Below are positions 1 to 8,774 of a stretch of DNA of 64,000 nucleotides, piece by piece. Origin of the DNA: JAMHWD01 sp035911135 (lineage in GTDB: Bacteria; Pseudomonadota; Alphaproteobacteria; Micavibrionales; Micavibrionaceae). Position 1 is the first letter of the stretch. Each line of letters opens with the position of its first letter. The DNA lies in assembly GCA_035911135.1 (NCBI GenBank), contig JAMHWD010000045.1:254473-318472 (forward strand), written 5' to 3'. Below the pieces are notes generated by a model. That model did not search any database, had not been told where the DNA came from, and was given only the letters and a program-made list of their open reading frames with translations. Made by a program: the position numbers and the translations under genes.

Positions 1-926
1 CAGCCTATCTCTCCAAACTCCGCATGATCCTGCGTTATCTGGGGACTTGCGATGGCAACATGGAAGAAGGCTCGATGCGGGCCGATGTGAACGTCTCTGT
101 CCGCAAACCGGGCGAGGGCCTTGGCACACGCGCCGAGATCAAGAACGTAAACTCGCTCAAGGCCGTACAGATGGCCATTGATTATGAAGTCTCCCGCCAG
201 ATTGACCTGATCGAGGGCGGCGGCAAGGTTGTGCAGGAGACGCGCCTCTGGGATCCGGGCAAGGGCGAGACGCGCTCGATGCGTTCGAAAGAAGAGGCGC
301 ATGATTACCGCTATTTCCCCGATCCTGATCTGCTCCCCTTAGAGGTCGCGAATGACTGGATCGAGGATATCCGCAAAACATTGCCGGAACTTCCCGATGA
401 GAAAAAATCCCGCTTCATGAAAGATTACGGTCTTAGCAATTATGATGCCTTCGTTCTGGTCGCCGAGCGCGAACGCGCCGATTATTTCGAGGCCGCAGCA
501 AAAGGGCGCGATGCGAAATTAACGGCCAACTGGGTGATCAATGAATTGCTGGCTGTGTTGAACAAGCAGGGCAAGGTATTGTCTGAATCGCCTGTGAGTG
601 CGGCCTCGCTGGGCGGTCTCGTGGCCCTTATTCAGGACGATACGATTTCGGGCAAGATTGCCAAGGATGTCTTTGCCGTGATGGTCGAGACGGGCAAGGA
701 AGCCGCCGCAATCGTCGAGGAAAAAGGCCTGCGTCAGGTCACCGATACAGGCGCGATTGAGGCCGTGATTGATGCCGTTATCGCCGCCAATCCCGATAAT
801 GTCGCCGCCTATCGTTCGGGCAAGGATAAATTGTTCGGCTTCTTCGTCGGACAGGTGATGAAAGAAACGGGCGGCAAGGCAAACCCCAATATCGTGAATG
901 ATCTTCTGAAGAAGAAATTGGGCTAG
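1..926 (+). CDS. gatB: Asp/Glu-tRNA(Asn/Gln) amidotransferase subunit B, 3' part
   Basis: The reading frame is open from base 3 to the TAG at 924-926, so the 5' part of the gene lies outside the window. GatB works with GatA and GatC to amidate Glu-tRNA(Gln) or Asp-tRNA(Asn) in the cytosol, and it carries the kinase and tRNA-binding functions. Seen here are the conserved GatB stretch around GNMEEGSMRADVNVS, the HDYRYFPDPDL segment, and the C-terminal YqeY-like tail domain ending in NPNIVNDLLKKKLG. gatC and gatA are present at 11746-14214 on the other strand, so the three subunits are not one operon here. A half copy of the dispersed palindrome follows the stop codon. Confidence 0.97.
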   Translation, partial: AYLSKLRMILRYLGTCDGNMEEGSMRADVNVSVRKPGEGLGTRAEIKNVNSLKAVQMAIDYEVSRQIDLIEGGGKVVQETRLWDPGKGETRSMRSKEEAHDYRYFPDPDLLPLEVANDWIEDIRKTLPELPDEKKSRFMKDYGLSNYDAFVLVAERERADYFEAAAKGRDAKLTANWVINELLAVLNKQGKVLSESPVSAASLGGLVALIQDDTISGKIAKDVFAVMVETGKEAAAIVEEKGLRQVTDTGAIEAVIDAVIAANPDNVAAYRSGKDKLFGFFVGQVMKETGGKANPNIVNDLLKKKLG

Positions 927-937
927 TTTTTAAGTTT

Positions 938-970
938 CGTCATTGCATGGCGTAAGTCCGTGCAATCCAT
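938..970. repeat. Dispersed palindrome, half copy
   Basis: Starts CGTCATTGCATGG and closes with CCGTGCAATCCAT, so it forms the left hairpin of the palindromic family described elsewhere in this window. The right hairpin (ATCACACG type) is absent. It sits 11 bases after gatB and upstream of the next gene. Confidence 0.75.
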
Positions 971-993
971 CTTGAATCTGGGTGCATATATTG

Positions 994-2010
994 ATGAGAA
1001 CTATTTTCAAAATCGCTGTTTTGTCTTTAGTTTTATTGGCGCTGATTGGTAATTTTTCCTCTGCTCATAGTGAAACTAGCGCCAAAAGCACTCTCGATGA
1101 TTTTTTTGATCCAAAGAAGAGAGCAGAAAAGAGACGTCAGCAGGAGATTAAATATGCGTATAATCGCCAGATTCGAGGCCTTATTGCCGGGGCGTTTTCT
1201 CTTGAGATGTGGAAGCCATTTTTATGGGATGAATTAGACGCATATGATTACAGACAATCCCACATTGATGGTACCGCCGCAATGTCGTGGACTTTCTATA
1301 TACAAGAACCGTTTTTACCTTATTTAAAGCGCGAGAATGGTTTCTCGAAAACAGGGGTTATCAGCAAATGGCAGGATATTCCCTCCGTAGGTTTTGGATT
1401 TCCCCCTGATTATCTCAGAAATAAAAAAACCGGAGAAGCCTTCAAAATAAAAGACGTCGAGTACGACAAGTTTGATTTCTTTTGGCAGGCTGCCGTAGAG
1501 GCCGCGCCGGAAATAGAGCAGGCCACAGGATTAAAGATCAACATTATCAAGCCTTCGGATGAGCAGAGTAAACCGGCGGTTTTTGGCAAGATACGTATTA
1601 TTCCCGTTGCTACGGATAATATTGATGCGTTCACCAAGGTTGAAAGGAGCCATTATGATCCTTCTCCATTTCATTTTGAGAATGTTCTGATCGGTGCCGT
1701 TCCCTTTAAGTCGGCGCATCCGGATTCTTTTGCGGGGTTCCTGTTAACCTCGCCGGAGAACAATATTGAAATGACCGTATGTAAAGTGGCCGCATTACAG
1801 GACGATGCCGCAATTAAACGATCTATACGGGAATGTCTCATTCGAAGTATGGGATTGGTAAATAGTCTGGAGGCAGAAATTGAAGATAAGAAGGTTTCTC
1901 GTGATGAGCTAAAACTTCTTGGTCTCTTATATTGCAAAGATCTGAAGTCAGGAATGGACCAGAATGAAGCGGTTGGGACATTGGTTGAAAGCAAATCTTG
2001 CCGTGAGTAG
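994..2010 (+). CDS. Putative secreted DUF2927-like protein
   Basis: A 338-residue protein starting at ATG 994; a GTG at 982 is an alternative start. The N-terminus (MRTIFKIAVLSLVLLALIG) is a typical signal peptide, followed by a charged DDFFDPKKRAEKRR stretch. The C-terminal third, with the IRECLIRSMGLVNSLE segment, resembles DUF2927 proteins, which are exported alphaproteobacterial proteins of unknown role with a remote metalloprotease-like layout. No HExxH motif is visible, so no activity is proposed. Codon and base use look more AT-rich than in neighbouring genes, which may reflect transfer or low expression. The family call is from pattern memory and is moderate. Confidence 0.7.
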   Translation: MRTIFKIAVLSLVLLALIGNFSSAHSETSAKSTLDDFFDPKKRAEKRRQQEIKYAYNRQIRGLIAGAFSLEMWKPFLWDELDAYDYRQSHIDGTAAMSWTFYIQEPFLPYLKRENGFSKTGVISKWQDIPSVGFGFPPDYLRNKKTGEAFKIKDVEYDKFDFFWQAAVEAAPEIEQATGLKINIIKPSDEQSKPAVFGKIRIIPVATDNIDAFTKVERSHYDPSPFHFENVLIGAVPFKSAHPDSFAGFLLTSPENNIEMTVCKVAALQDDAAIKRSIRECLIRSMGLVNSLEAEIEDKKVSRDELKLLGLLYCKDLKSGMDQNEAVGTLVESKSCRE

Positions 2011-2145
2011 ATTTAAATTCATTATGTCTTCTAAGTTTTCATCTTATAATTTCTAAATCCTTCGCGCCGCAGCAAAAATTTGATATAGTGCAGCATAAAT
2101 TGTTGATGAAAATCCTATGGAAAATGTGGGTTTTCTGCGGTTTTG

Positions 2146-2154
2146 TGCTATACT
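2146..2154 (+). promoter_or_regulatory. Extended -10 promoter of the HNH gene
   Basis: TGC followed by TATACT at 2149-2154 forms an extended -10 element. No good -35 is visible at the right distance. The implied start near 2161 lies just before the structured leader and about 120 bases before the ATG. Confidence 0.45.
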
Positions 2155-2170
2155 GAAATTGTAGATTCGC

Positions 2171-2236
2171 GAGATCTGCAACATCACATTGCTCCGCCAC
2201 GTCTCCATCGGCGGGGAACCAGCCCAGACAGATCTC
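2171..2236 (+). promoter_or_regulatory. Structured 5' leader candidate
   Basis: GAGATCTG at 2171-2178 pairs perfectly with CAGATCTC at 2229-2236. Inside this, CCGCC at 2194-2198 pairs with GGCGG at 2210-2214. The two nested stems lie between the -10 element and the ribosome binding site of the HNH gene. I do not recognise a known riboswitch class. It may be a cis-regulatory element or a small RNA. Confidence 0.4.
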
Positions 2237-2283
2237 CGGTGAGTTCAAACGCGCATCGCAATGATGCAACAAGGGGAAGGAGC

Positions 2284-2886
2284 ATGGCCATGATGAGTGC
2301 CAGCATATTGTTAAGGAGTAGTCGAAGTACCGCGCTGGACCAATGTCCAGCCCTCATACTGAACGCGGATTACAGACCTCTCAGTTATTTCCCTTTATCG
2401 TTATGGCCTTGGCAGGAAGCAGTTAAGGCCATTTTTCGTGGCAGCGTGGATGTGATTTCCGAATACGATCAGACGGTTCGCTCGCCATCGCGCGAGATAC
2501 GCCTGCCCAGTGTGCTGGCCTTGAAAGAATACGTGCCCACGGCGCGCAAGCCGGCCTTTACAAGATTTAACGTGTTCCTGCGGGATCAATGGACGTGCCA
2601 GTATTGCATCACGTCCTTCCGCACGCACGAGCTGACATTCGACCACGTGATCCCAAGATCACGCGGCGGACGAACTACCTGGGGTAACATTGTCACGGCC
2701 TGCCAGTGCTGTAATACGCGCAAGGGCAACCGGATGACGCATGAAGTGGATATGTATCCCTTCCGCGATCCGCGCGAGCCGAACATCAATGAGCTTCAGG
2801 AACGAGGTCGGAAGTTCCCCCCGAATTTCTTGCATGAAAGCTGGGGTGACTTCCTGTACTGGGATACCGAGCTGGAAGATCAGTAA
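2284..2886 (+). CDS. HNH endonuclease family protein
   Basis: A 200-residue HNH nuclease. I chose ATG 2284 because AAGGGGAAGG ends four bases upstream; the frame stays open further upstream but that part covers the leader. The HNH core is at residues 100-150. It has a first zinc pair (C105, C108), the DH pair D120-H121 in DHVIPRSRGG, N135, and a second zinc pair (C140, C143) in CQCCNTRKGN. Such proteins cut DNA, using the His as general base and one divalent metal. Alphaproteobacteria commonly carry this stand-alone form as a conserved chromosomal gene, not as part of a restriction system. No methylase or partner gene lies nearby, and the substrate is unknown. Confidence 0.9.
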   Translation: MAMMSASILLRSSRSTALDQCPALILNADYRPLSYFPLSLWPWQEAVKAIFRGSVDVISEYDQTVRSPSREIRLPSVLALKEYVPTARKPAFTRFNVFLRDQWTCQYCITSFRTHELTFDHVIPRSRGGRTTWGNIVTACQCCNTRKGNRMTHEVDMYPFRDPREPNINELQERGRKFPPNFLHESWGDFLYWDTELEDQ

Positions 2887-3002
2887 TTAATCGTCATGAT
2901 GGTCATGACGCCCTGATCTGGTGTTGCTCTGTATTTCATCCGCTGATGCGCTTGCGGTAAGCGCAGAAACGGAAAAACGTGCAACATTTAAGGAGGGTGT
3001 AC

Positions 3003-3356
3003 ATGTTTACACATATGACGAACCTTGCACACACACGGTCATTCACAGAAGCTTTTGGTTTCTTCGTGTTCTACACGATGCTGCTGGTTGGCCTTTCGAC
3101 CTTCGTAGGACACTACGCGGGAACATTTAATCTTATGGAAGGCACAGGCGGCAGCTTCTTTGAGGGCGGCAACTGGCACACCATGGTCGGCGCGGGATGG
3201 GTATTGTTCCTCTCCACGGCGATCCTGCAAGGCCGGAAGCTCACCAACGATCTGATGTCTGTGGCGATTGCCCTGCTGGGCGTTTACATGGCTTATACGG
3301 TCGATGTTCTGGTGGGTATGGCTGTTGTGTCGTATCTGACCACGACCGGAAAATAG
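3003..3356 (+). CDS. Small multi-span membrane protein
   Basis: A 117-residue protein with a strong ribosome binding site (AAGGAGG) about six bases before ATG 3003. It has three hydrophobic segments, at about residues 14-35, 55-74 and 80-110, with Gly-rich loops between them (GTGGSFFEGGNW). I do not recognise the family. A rho-independent terminator follows at 3428, so the gene appears to be a single transcription unit. Role unknown; inner membrane location is inferred from hydrophobicity. Confidence 0.75.
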   Translation: MFTHMTNLAHTRSFTEAFGFFVFYTMLLVGLSTFVGHYAGTFNLMEGTGGSFFEGGNWHTMVGAGWVLFLSTAILQGRKLTNDLMSVAIALLGVYMAYTVDVLVGMAVVSYLTTTGK

Positions 3357-3427
3357 GTCCCATGAATTAAGCGCGGGTTTAGCAGAGGGGACTGTATATC
3401 CCCTCTCAAGCGCCAAAGCACTTCATC

Positions 3428-3462
3428 AAGCCGGGCTTAAAACGTCCGGCTTTTTGTTTTTT
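3428..3462 (+). terminator. Rho-independent terminator
   Basis: AAGCCGG at 3428-3434 pairs with CCGGCTT at 3446-3452, with an 11-base loop, followed by a T-rich run. It ends the transcript of the membrane protein at 3003-3356. Confidence 0.8.
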
Positions 3463-3547
3463 GCGATAATAAATCTTGACCTTGTGACGCAAAACCCTTA
3501 TCAAGAGCCATATTCCAGCAATTTCAGCACAAAGGTTTTTAAGCGTC

Positions 3548-3670
3548 ATGTTCGATGATCTCTTTAATTTTTCCAAAAAGCGCTCGATCAAGCAATCGGT
3601 CGGTTTCTTCATTTTTCACGGCACGATGATCGTGGCGGTGATGCAGGTCATCAAAATGATGCAGGCCTGA
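3548..3670 (+). CDS. Possible 40-residue small protein
   Basis: A short frame runs from ATG 3548 to TGA 3670. It begins MFDDLFNFSKKRSIKQS and continues into a hydrophobic stretch (VGFFIFHGTMIVAVMQVI), a plausible single membrane span with a basic flank. AAAGG at 3531-3535 is a possible though distant ribosome binding site. It fills the gap between a terminator and the convergent dsbB gene. No homology is recognised. The coherent amphipathic layout supports a real gene, but the length makes this uncertain. Confidence 0.5.
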   Translation: MFDDLFNFSKKRSIKQSVGFFIFHGTMIVAVMQVIKMMQA

Positions 3671-3674
3671 TCAA

Positions 3675-4205
3675 TCAGGCTTTCTTTGTCCGCAAGGCAA
3701 AGGCAGCGGCAATCATAACCAGCGCCATCCCGGCGCACAGGATGACATTGTAATTGGCCATGGATAACCCCAGCAGCGGGTCCGCCCAGGGAATGGTATC
3801 GCAGGGCGCAGTCGGGGCAGCCATAATATTGGCGAGAATGGAATCCGGCTCGGTCCCGAAATCGGTGACTATGCAGCCTTCAACCTGAGAAACCCACCAT
3901 TTCTTCTCAACGCCTGTATGATAAAGCGCAACAGCGGCATTTACGGCAAAGGCAATGGCCGTGAGGAGGGCCATGCGCGGGCTCCATGCCGGGCTTTTGC
4001 GCATGAATAAACCAATCGCGGCCAGCATCCCGGCCGCCACAAACCCCCAGCGCTGATAGATGCAAAGCTTGCAAGGCTCCAGCCCTAAAAACACCTCCGA
4101 GGCTAATGCTGCGGCCAGCGCTGTGATGCTGATGGCAATCACCCCGCCGAAAACGGTAACAGGGCAGGAAAGAAGGCGTGTGATGGGGCAGTTGGATGTC
4201 GTCAT
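3675..4205 (-). CDS. dsbB: Disulfide bond formation protein B
   Basis: DsbB re-oxidises periplasmic DsbA and passes electrons to quinone in the inner membrane. The 176-residue protein has four hydrophobic segments. It has the first redox pair C45-x-x-C48 (PCKLCIYQRW), at the start of the second span, and the periplasmic loop pair C111 and C135. I prefer the ATG at 4205; an in-frame ATG at 4232 would add nine residues. The length matches the family. No dsbA is next to it. It converges with the small gene at 3548-3670. Confidence 0.9.
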   Translation of the reverse strand: MTTSNCPITRLLSCPVTVFGGVIAISITALAAALASEVFLGLEPCKLCIYQRWGFVAAGMLAAIGLFMRKSPAWSPRMALLTAIAFAVNAAVALYHTGVEKKWWVSQVEGCIVTDFGTEPDSILANIMAAPTAPCDTIPWADPLLGLSMANYNVILCAGMALVMIAAAFALRTKKA

Positions 4206-4265
4206 GGACCTTAAGATAGAGCAACGGGCCATGGAAAGACAGGGGGCAATTGCTAAAATTACCCC

Positions 4266-4293
4266 TTGTCTTGGCGGGCAATCCGGCTATGAT
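4266..4293 (+). promoter_or_regulatory. Promoter of tRNA-Leu
   Basis: TTGTCT at 4266-4271, a 16-base spacer and TATGAT at 4288-4293 form a sigma-70-type promoter. The tRNA begins 32 bases after the -10 element, which fits a short leader. Confidence 0.5.
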
Positions 4294-4325
4294 CGGCCTG
4301 TTTACAAATGCCTCACAAGATACAA

Positions 4326-4409
4326 GCGGGTGTGGTGAAATGGTAGACGCGCCGGACTCAAAATCCGGTTCCGCAAGGAGTGTCGGTTCAAGTCCGACCA
4401 CCCGCACCA
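4326..4409 (+). tRNA. tRNA-Leu (CAA)
   Basis: The acceptor arm GCGGGTG at 4326-4332 pairs with CACCCGC at 4399-4405, followed by encoded ACCA. The anticodon arm CCGGA-CTCAAAA-TCCGG gives anticodon CAA, which reads UUG. A long variable arm, typical of leucine tRNAs, lies between the anticodon and T arms, and the T loop contains GTTCAAGTC. Confidence 0.97.
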
Positions 4410-4476
4410 CTTTGATTTTTACAATACCGCCCACCAACCCATCGCGCGTGGTTTTTTATATTATATAGTTATCGCT

Positions 4477-5130
4477 ATGGTTCATCGGCATCCCAATCAC
4501 AAATATCTGGCGATGGCCCTTGCAGGACTGGCAGGGTTTGTTGATGCGCTGGGCTTTTTGAGCCTTGGCGGTTTTTTTATCTCCTTCATGAGCGGTAATT
4601 CCACAAGATTCGCGGCCGAGGCCGTGCATCAGGGCATGCTGGCCCCTGTGACCCTGCTGCCGCTGGGGGTGATAACGCTTTTTGTGATTGGCGTGATGCT
4701 GGGCGTGTTTGCGCGTCATTTCGCCCGGACCGGGCATCATTCCACATCTGTTATGGCGCTGGTCTGTGCGTGCTTGCTGGCCGGGGCGCTGACGCAAGGC
4801 TTTGGCCTGAACTGGCTGGCGCTGTCCTTTATGGTTCTGGGTATGGGGGCGGTGAATAATGTTTTCGTGCGCGAGGATGGCGAGGTCACAATTGGCGTGA
4901 CATACATGACAGGCGCGCTGGTGAAGTTCGGGCAAAGACTGGCGGGTAGTCTGCTGGGTCGGGACAAGGGCGGATGGGTATTATATCTGCTGCTCTGGCT
5001 GGGGCTGGTGGGCGGTGCGATTACGGGCGCGCTGGCATTTTATGCGCTGGGCCTTGGCGCGTCATGGATCGCCGCCATTTACGCGCTTATCCTGCTGCCG
5101 GTGTTAAGAAGGATGGAGAGAGCGGGTTAG
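4477..5130 (+). CDS. DUF1275 (YoaK-like) membrane protein
   Basis: A 217-residue integral membrane protein with about six hydrophobic segments. The N-terminal block, LAGFVDALGFLSLGGFFISFMSGN, is typical of DUF1275 proteins (E. coli YoaK family): the G-x-VDA and SGN motifs are in the expected places. A later VTYMTGALVKFGQRL block also matches the family. Function is unknown. The last four bases overlap the end of the convergent gene at 5127-5435. Confidence 0.85.
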   Translation: MVHRHPNHKYLAMALAGLAGFVDALGFLSLGGFFISFMSGNSTRFAAEAVHQGMLAPVTLLPLGVITLFVIGVMLGVFARHFARTGHHSTSVMALVCACLLAGALTQGFGLNWLALSFMVLGMGAVNNVFVREDGEVTIGVTYMTGALVKFGQRLAGSLLGRDKGGWVLYLLLWLGLVGGAITGALAFYALGLGASWIAAIYALILLPVLRRMERAG

Positions 5131-5435
5131 GGGCCGCTAACTGATTGCATCAATTCACCTAGTGCAACGCCAGAATTTCCAATGACTTGTCCTAACTCCG
5201 GTAAGCCGCCTGTCGCGCCATGAAACGCATGTGTTAACGTGGGCATCGCAGTGCTAAGCAATGTTGCTGAAGGATCAGCCGCAATCGCTGCTGTTGCTCC
5301 CGCGCCAATCAATGTAACCATACCCATGGCCATAAGGCCGCCTTTGGCAACCTTGAATGCTGTTTTGGCTAAACCGCCAACTTGACCCGTTACTTTTGTG
5401 GCTGCTTCTGAAGCTGCTGTTACTGGATTTGCCAT
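5127..5435 (-). CDS. Uncharacterised small membrane protein
   Basis: A 102-residue, Ala/Gly-rich protein starting MANPVTAASEAATKV. One clear hydrophobic segment at about residues 33-53 (GLMAMGMVTLIGAGATAAIA) could be a membrane span or a late signal-like segment. AGAAGGG lies just upstream of the ATG. Its neighbours are unrelated and the family is not recognised. The low-complexity composition makes any homology-based guess unsafe. Confidence 0.6.
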   Translation of the reverse strand: MANPVTAASEAATKVTGQVGGLAKTAFKVAKGGLMAMGMVTLIGAGATAAIAADPSATLLSTAMPTLTHAFHGATGGLPELGQVIGNSGVALGELMQSVSGP

Positions 5436-5545
5436 GAATTAACCCTTCTCTATTATCGCCGTTTGTCCGCTCGTTTTTTATGTAATATGGCAATATTAGC
5501 AAAAATTTAAGATTTTTGCAAATTTTTGCATGGCGCGGTGAAAGG

Positions 5546-5800
5546 TCAGGCAAAGCCGCCGGCATCAAGGGCGGCAAAATGTTCGATAACGGCGTCCTCG
5601 CCATGTTCTACGGCAACCTCGATCAGGCTTTTATCGCCCCAGCCGGGCGCATTTCGGGCGGTCAGAACCTTGACGCAGTCGTTCTCATTCTGGAATCTTT
5701 TTCTAGCCTCGTCCCATAGTCTGGGGTATTCCGCCTCGATCTCATGGGCGACAGTGTCGAAGGCAATTTTCAGGTCGCGCAGGGCATGTTCAAGTCTCAT
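5546..5800 (-). CDS. Uncharacterised 84-residue protein downstream of uvrA
   Basis: A soluble, acidic protein beginning MRLEHALRDLKIAFDTVAHE. It starts 43 bases after the uvrA stop on the same strand, so it is probably the second gene of a uvrA transcript. No signal peptide, span or familiar motif is visible. Some DNA-repair operons carry small accessory genes, but nothing in the sequence links this one to repair. The family is not recognised. Confidence 0.6.
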   Translation of the reverse strand: MRLEHALRDLKIAFDTVAHEIEAEYPRLWDEARKRFQNENDCVKVLTARNAPGWGDKSLIEVAVEHGEDAVIEHFAALDAGGFA

Positions 5801-5843
5801 GGGGGAGACCCTAGCATATCAAGGCCCTTAAGGGCAATTTTGC

Positions 5844-8726
5844 TCAGGCGCTGGCGCGTTTTTTGGTCTTGGCGGCAGATTTTCCGGCTCCGGCACGCTC
5901 CAATAAGGGCTTCAGGTAATGCCCGGTATAGCTGGATTTGGATGCCGCGATATCTTCCGGTGTGCCTTGCGCCACGATCTTGCCGCCCTTATGGCCGCCT
6001 TCGGGGCCGATATCAATGATATGATCTGCCGTCTTGATGACATCGAGATTATGTTCGATGACAACAACCGTGTTCCCCTGATCGACAAGGCGGTGAAGAA
6101 CCTCCAGCAGCTTCCGCACATCCTCGAAATGAAGACCCGTTGTGGGTTCATCCAGAATGTACAAAGTCTTGCCGGTGGATCGTTTTGAAAGCTCCTTCGA
6201 GAGCTTCACGCGCTGGGCCTCGCCGCCGGATAATGTCGTGGCCTGCTGGCCGACCTTGATATAGGTCAGGCCCACATCTTTGAGCGTTTCCATCTTGTCG
6301 CGGATGGATGGCACGGCCTTGAAGAACTCGGCGGCATCCTCGACGGTCATATCCAGCACATCGGCGATGGATTTGTCCTTGTATTTGACCTCCAGCGTTT
6401 CGCGGTTATAGCGCTGGCCCTGACACGTATCGCAGGTCACATAAACATCGGGCAGGAAGTGCATCTCGATTTTGAGGACGCCATCACCTTCGCAAGCCTC
6501 ACACCTGCCGCCCTTGACGTTAAAGGAAAAACGCCCCGGATTATACCCGCGCGCCTTGGCTTCGGGCAGGCCGGCGAACCAGTCGCGGATCGGCGTGAAC
6601 GCGCCCGTGTAAGTGGCGGGGTTGGAACGCGGCGTGCGGCCAATCGGGGATTGGTCGATATCGATCACCTTGTCGCAGAATTCAAGGCCCTTGATATCCT
6701 TATAGGGCAAAGGGTGTTCCTTCGATCCCATCAGGATTTTCGATGTCGCGCGGAATAATGTGTCGATCGTGAAGGTGGATTTCCCTGAACCCGATACGCC
6801 CGTCACGCAGGTAAAAGTCCCCAGCGGAATTTTGGCGGAGACATTTTGCAAATTATTGCCCGATGCGCCGATCACTTCGATGAATTGTTTTGCCTTGCCC
6901 TTACGGCGCTCTGCCGGGACGCTGATTTCCCGCGTGCCGTTCATATAGGCGGCGGTGATGCTGTCTTTGCTTTTGAAGACCTGCGCCGGTGTGCCTTCGG
7001 CGACAATCGCCCCGCCATGAACGCCCGCGCCCGGCCCCATATCAATCAGGTAATCAGCAGCGCGGATGGCATCCTCGTCATGCTCAACAACAAGAACCGT
7101 GTTGCCCAGATCACGCAGGCGCTGGAGTGTTTCCAGCAGGCGGTTATTGTCGCGCTGGTGGAGGCCAATGGATGGCTCATCCAGCACATAGAGAACGCCC
7201 GTCAGCCCCGATCCGATCTGCGAGGCCAGGCGAATGCGCTGGGACTCGCCGCCCGATAATGTGCCCGATGCGCGGGAGAGGTTCAGATAATCAAGCCCCA
7301 CATTCATGAGGAATGTCAGGCGTTCGCTGATTTCTTTCAGGATTTTTTCGGCGATCTTGGCTTGCTGCGCGGTCAGGGTATCAAGCCCCGTAAACCACTT
7401 CCCCGCGTCCTCAATGCCCATCGCGCTGATATCGGCGATGGTCTTCCCGGCGATTTTCACGGCCAAGGCTTCGGGCTTTAAACGCTGTCCATTGCAGGTA
7501 TCGCAAGGATGGAAACCCAGATATTCCTCCAGCTTCATGCGCTGGGCGTTGGAATCGGTTTCGTTCAGGCGGCGCTCGATATTGGGCACAACGCCTTCGA
7601 ATGGCTTGTGACTTTTCCAGACATTATCGCTCTTGCTGGTGTAATGGATCTTGATGGCTTCATCCCCTGTGCCATAGAGAATAAGATCCTTGTGTTCCTT
7701 CTTCATCTTGGACCACGGCGTATCGACATCGAATCCGAAATGTTTCGCCACGCCTTCCATGGCCTGAAAATAAAACGGCGCGAAACCGCCGCCCCATGGC
7801 GCGATCGCGCCTTTGCGGATCGACAGGGATGGATCGGGCACGACCAGTTCGGGATCGACATAGCGGCGCTCACCCAGCCCATCACAGGACGGGCAGGCGC
7901 CATGCGGCGAGTTGAAGGAGAACAGGCGCGGCTCGATCTCGGGGATTGTAAACCCCGAAACCGGGCAGGCGAATTTTTCGGAGAATAATGTCTGCTCGCC
8001 ATTGTCAGCGTTTTCGGCGATGATCAGACCATCGGCCAGTTTGAGCGCCGTTTCAACGGAATCCGCCAGACGGTTGCCCAGATCGCCGCGAATGACAATA
8101 CGGTCAACCACGACTTCGATGTCGTGCTTGTATTTCTTGTCCAGCTCCGGCACATCGGCGATCTCGTATAAAGTGCCATCGACTTTCACGCGCTGAAAAC
8201 CCTTGGCGCGGAGTTCCTTGAATTCCTTTTTGTATTCGCCTTTGCGGCCACGCGCGATAGGCGCGAGGAGATAGAGCTTTGTGCCTTCGCCCATGCCTAA
8301 AATACGGTCGACAATCTGGCTCACCGTCTGCGCCTCGATGGGCAGGCCGGTCACAGGCGAGTAGGGCGTTCCTACACGCGCCCAGAGGAGGCGCATGTAA
8401 TCGTAAATCTCCGTCACGGTCCCCACGGTAGAACGCGGGTTGCGCGACGTTGTTTTCTGCTCGATGGAAATAGCCGGGGAGAGGCCTTCGATGCTATCCA
8501 CCTCCGGCTTTTGCATCATCTCCAGGAACTGCCGCGCATAAGCAGATAGGCTCTCAACGTAGCGGCGCTGGCCTTCGGCATAGATCGTATCAAAGGCAAG
8601 CGAGGATTTTCCCGAGCCCGATAGCCCCGTAATCACGATAAGTGAATCGCGGGGCATGTCCACGTTGACGTTTTTTAAGTTATGTTCCCGCGCGCCGCGG
8701 ACCGATATGTGCTTGAGCATGGCCAT
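5844..8726 (-). CDS. uvrA: Excinuclease ABC subunit A
   Basis: UvrA is the damage-sensing ATPase of nucleotide excision repair; it loads UvrB on DNA. The protein is 960 residues, normal for the family. It carries two ABC ATPase modules: Walker A motifs GLSGSGKSS (near residue 34) and GVSGSGKST (near 640), with signatures LSGGESQRIRLAS and LSGGEAQRVKLSKE. It has zinc-finger cysteines in CPSCDGLG and in the CEACEGDG...CDTCQG pair. It is followed by a small gene on the same strand. I looked for the alphaproteobacterial LexA box (GTTC-N7-GTTC) upstream and found none. Confidence 0.99.
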   Translation of the reverse strand: MAMLKHISVRGAREHNLKNVNVDMPRDSLIVITGLSGSGKSSLAFDTIYAEGQRRYVESLSAYARQFLEMMQKPEVDSIEGLSPAISIEQKTTSRNPRSTVGTVTEIYDYMRLLWARVGTPYSPVTGLPIEAQTVSQIVDRILGMGEGTKLYLLAPIARGRKGEYKKEFKELRAKGFQRVKVDGTLYEIADVPELDKKYKHDIEVVVDRIVIRGDLGNRLADSVETALKLADGLIIAENADNGEQTLFSEKFACPVSGFTIPEIEPRLFSFNSPHGACPSCDGLGERRYVDPELVVPDPSLSIRKGAIAPWGGGFAPFYFQAMEGVAKHFGFDVDTPWSKMKKEHKDLILYGTGDEAIKIHYTSKSDNVWKSHKPFEGVVPNIERRLNETDSNAQRMKLEEYLGFHPCDTCNGQRLKPEALAVKIAGKTIADISAMGIEDAGKWFTGLDTLTAQQAKIAEKILKEISERLTFLMNVGLDYLNLSRASGTLSGGESQRIRLASQIGSGLTGVLYVLDEPSIGLHQRDNNRLLETLQRLRDLGNTVLVVEHDEDAIRAADYLIDMGPGAGVHGGAIVAEGTPAQVFKSKDSITAAYMNGTREISVPAERRKGKAKQFIEVIGASGNNLQNVSAKIPLGTFTCVTGVSGSGKSTFTIDTLFRATSKILMGSKEHPLPYKDIKGLEFCDKVIDIDQSPIGRTPRSNPATYTGAFTPIRDWFAGLPEAKARGYNPGRFSFNVKGGRCEACEGDGVLKIEMHFLPDVYVTCDTCQGQRYNRETLEVKYKDKSIADVLDMTVEDAAEFFKAVPSIRDKMETLKDVGLTYIKVGQQATTLSGGEAQRVKLSKELSKRSTGKTLYILDEPTTGLHFEDVRKLLEVLHRLVDQGNTVVVIEHNLDVIKTADHIIDIGPEGGHKGGKIVAQGTPEDIAASKSSYTGHYLKPLLERAGAGKSAAKTKKRASA

Positions 8727-8774
8727 TTATATGGCGCAAGCACTATAAAAAGTCCAATAAAATGCCGTTGTTTT

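Noticed and set aside
5919..8196. Several plus-strand frames of 60-160 codons inside uvrA
   Set aside because: They are antisense shadows of a highly conserved gene, lack ribosome binding sites and give compositionally odd peptides.
8727..8774. LexA box upstream of uvrA
   Set aside because: No GTTC-N7-GTTC motif or close variant was found.
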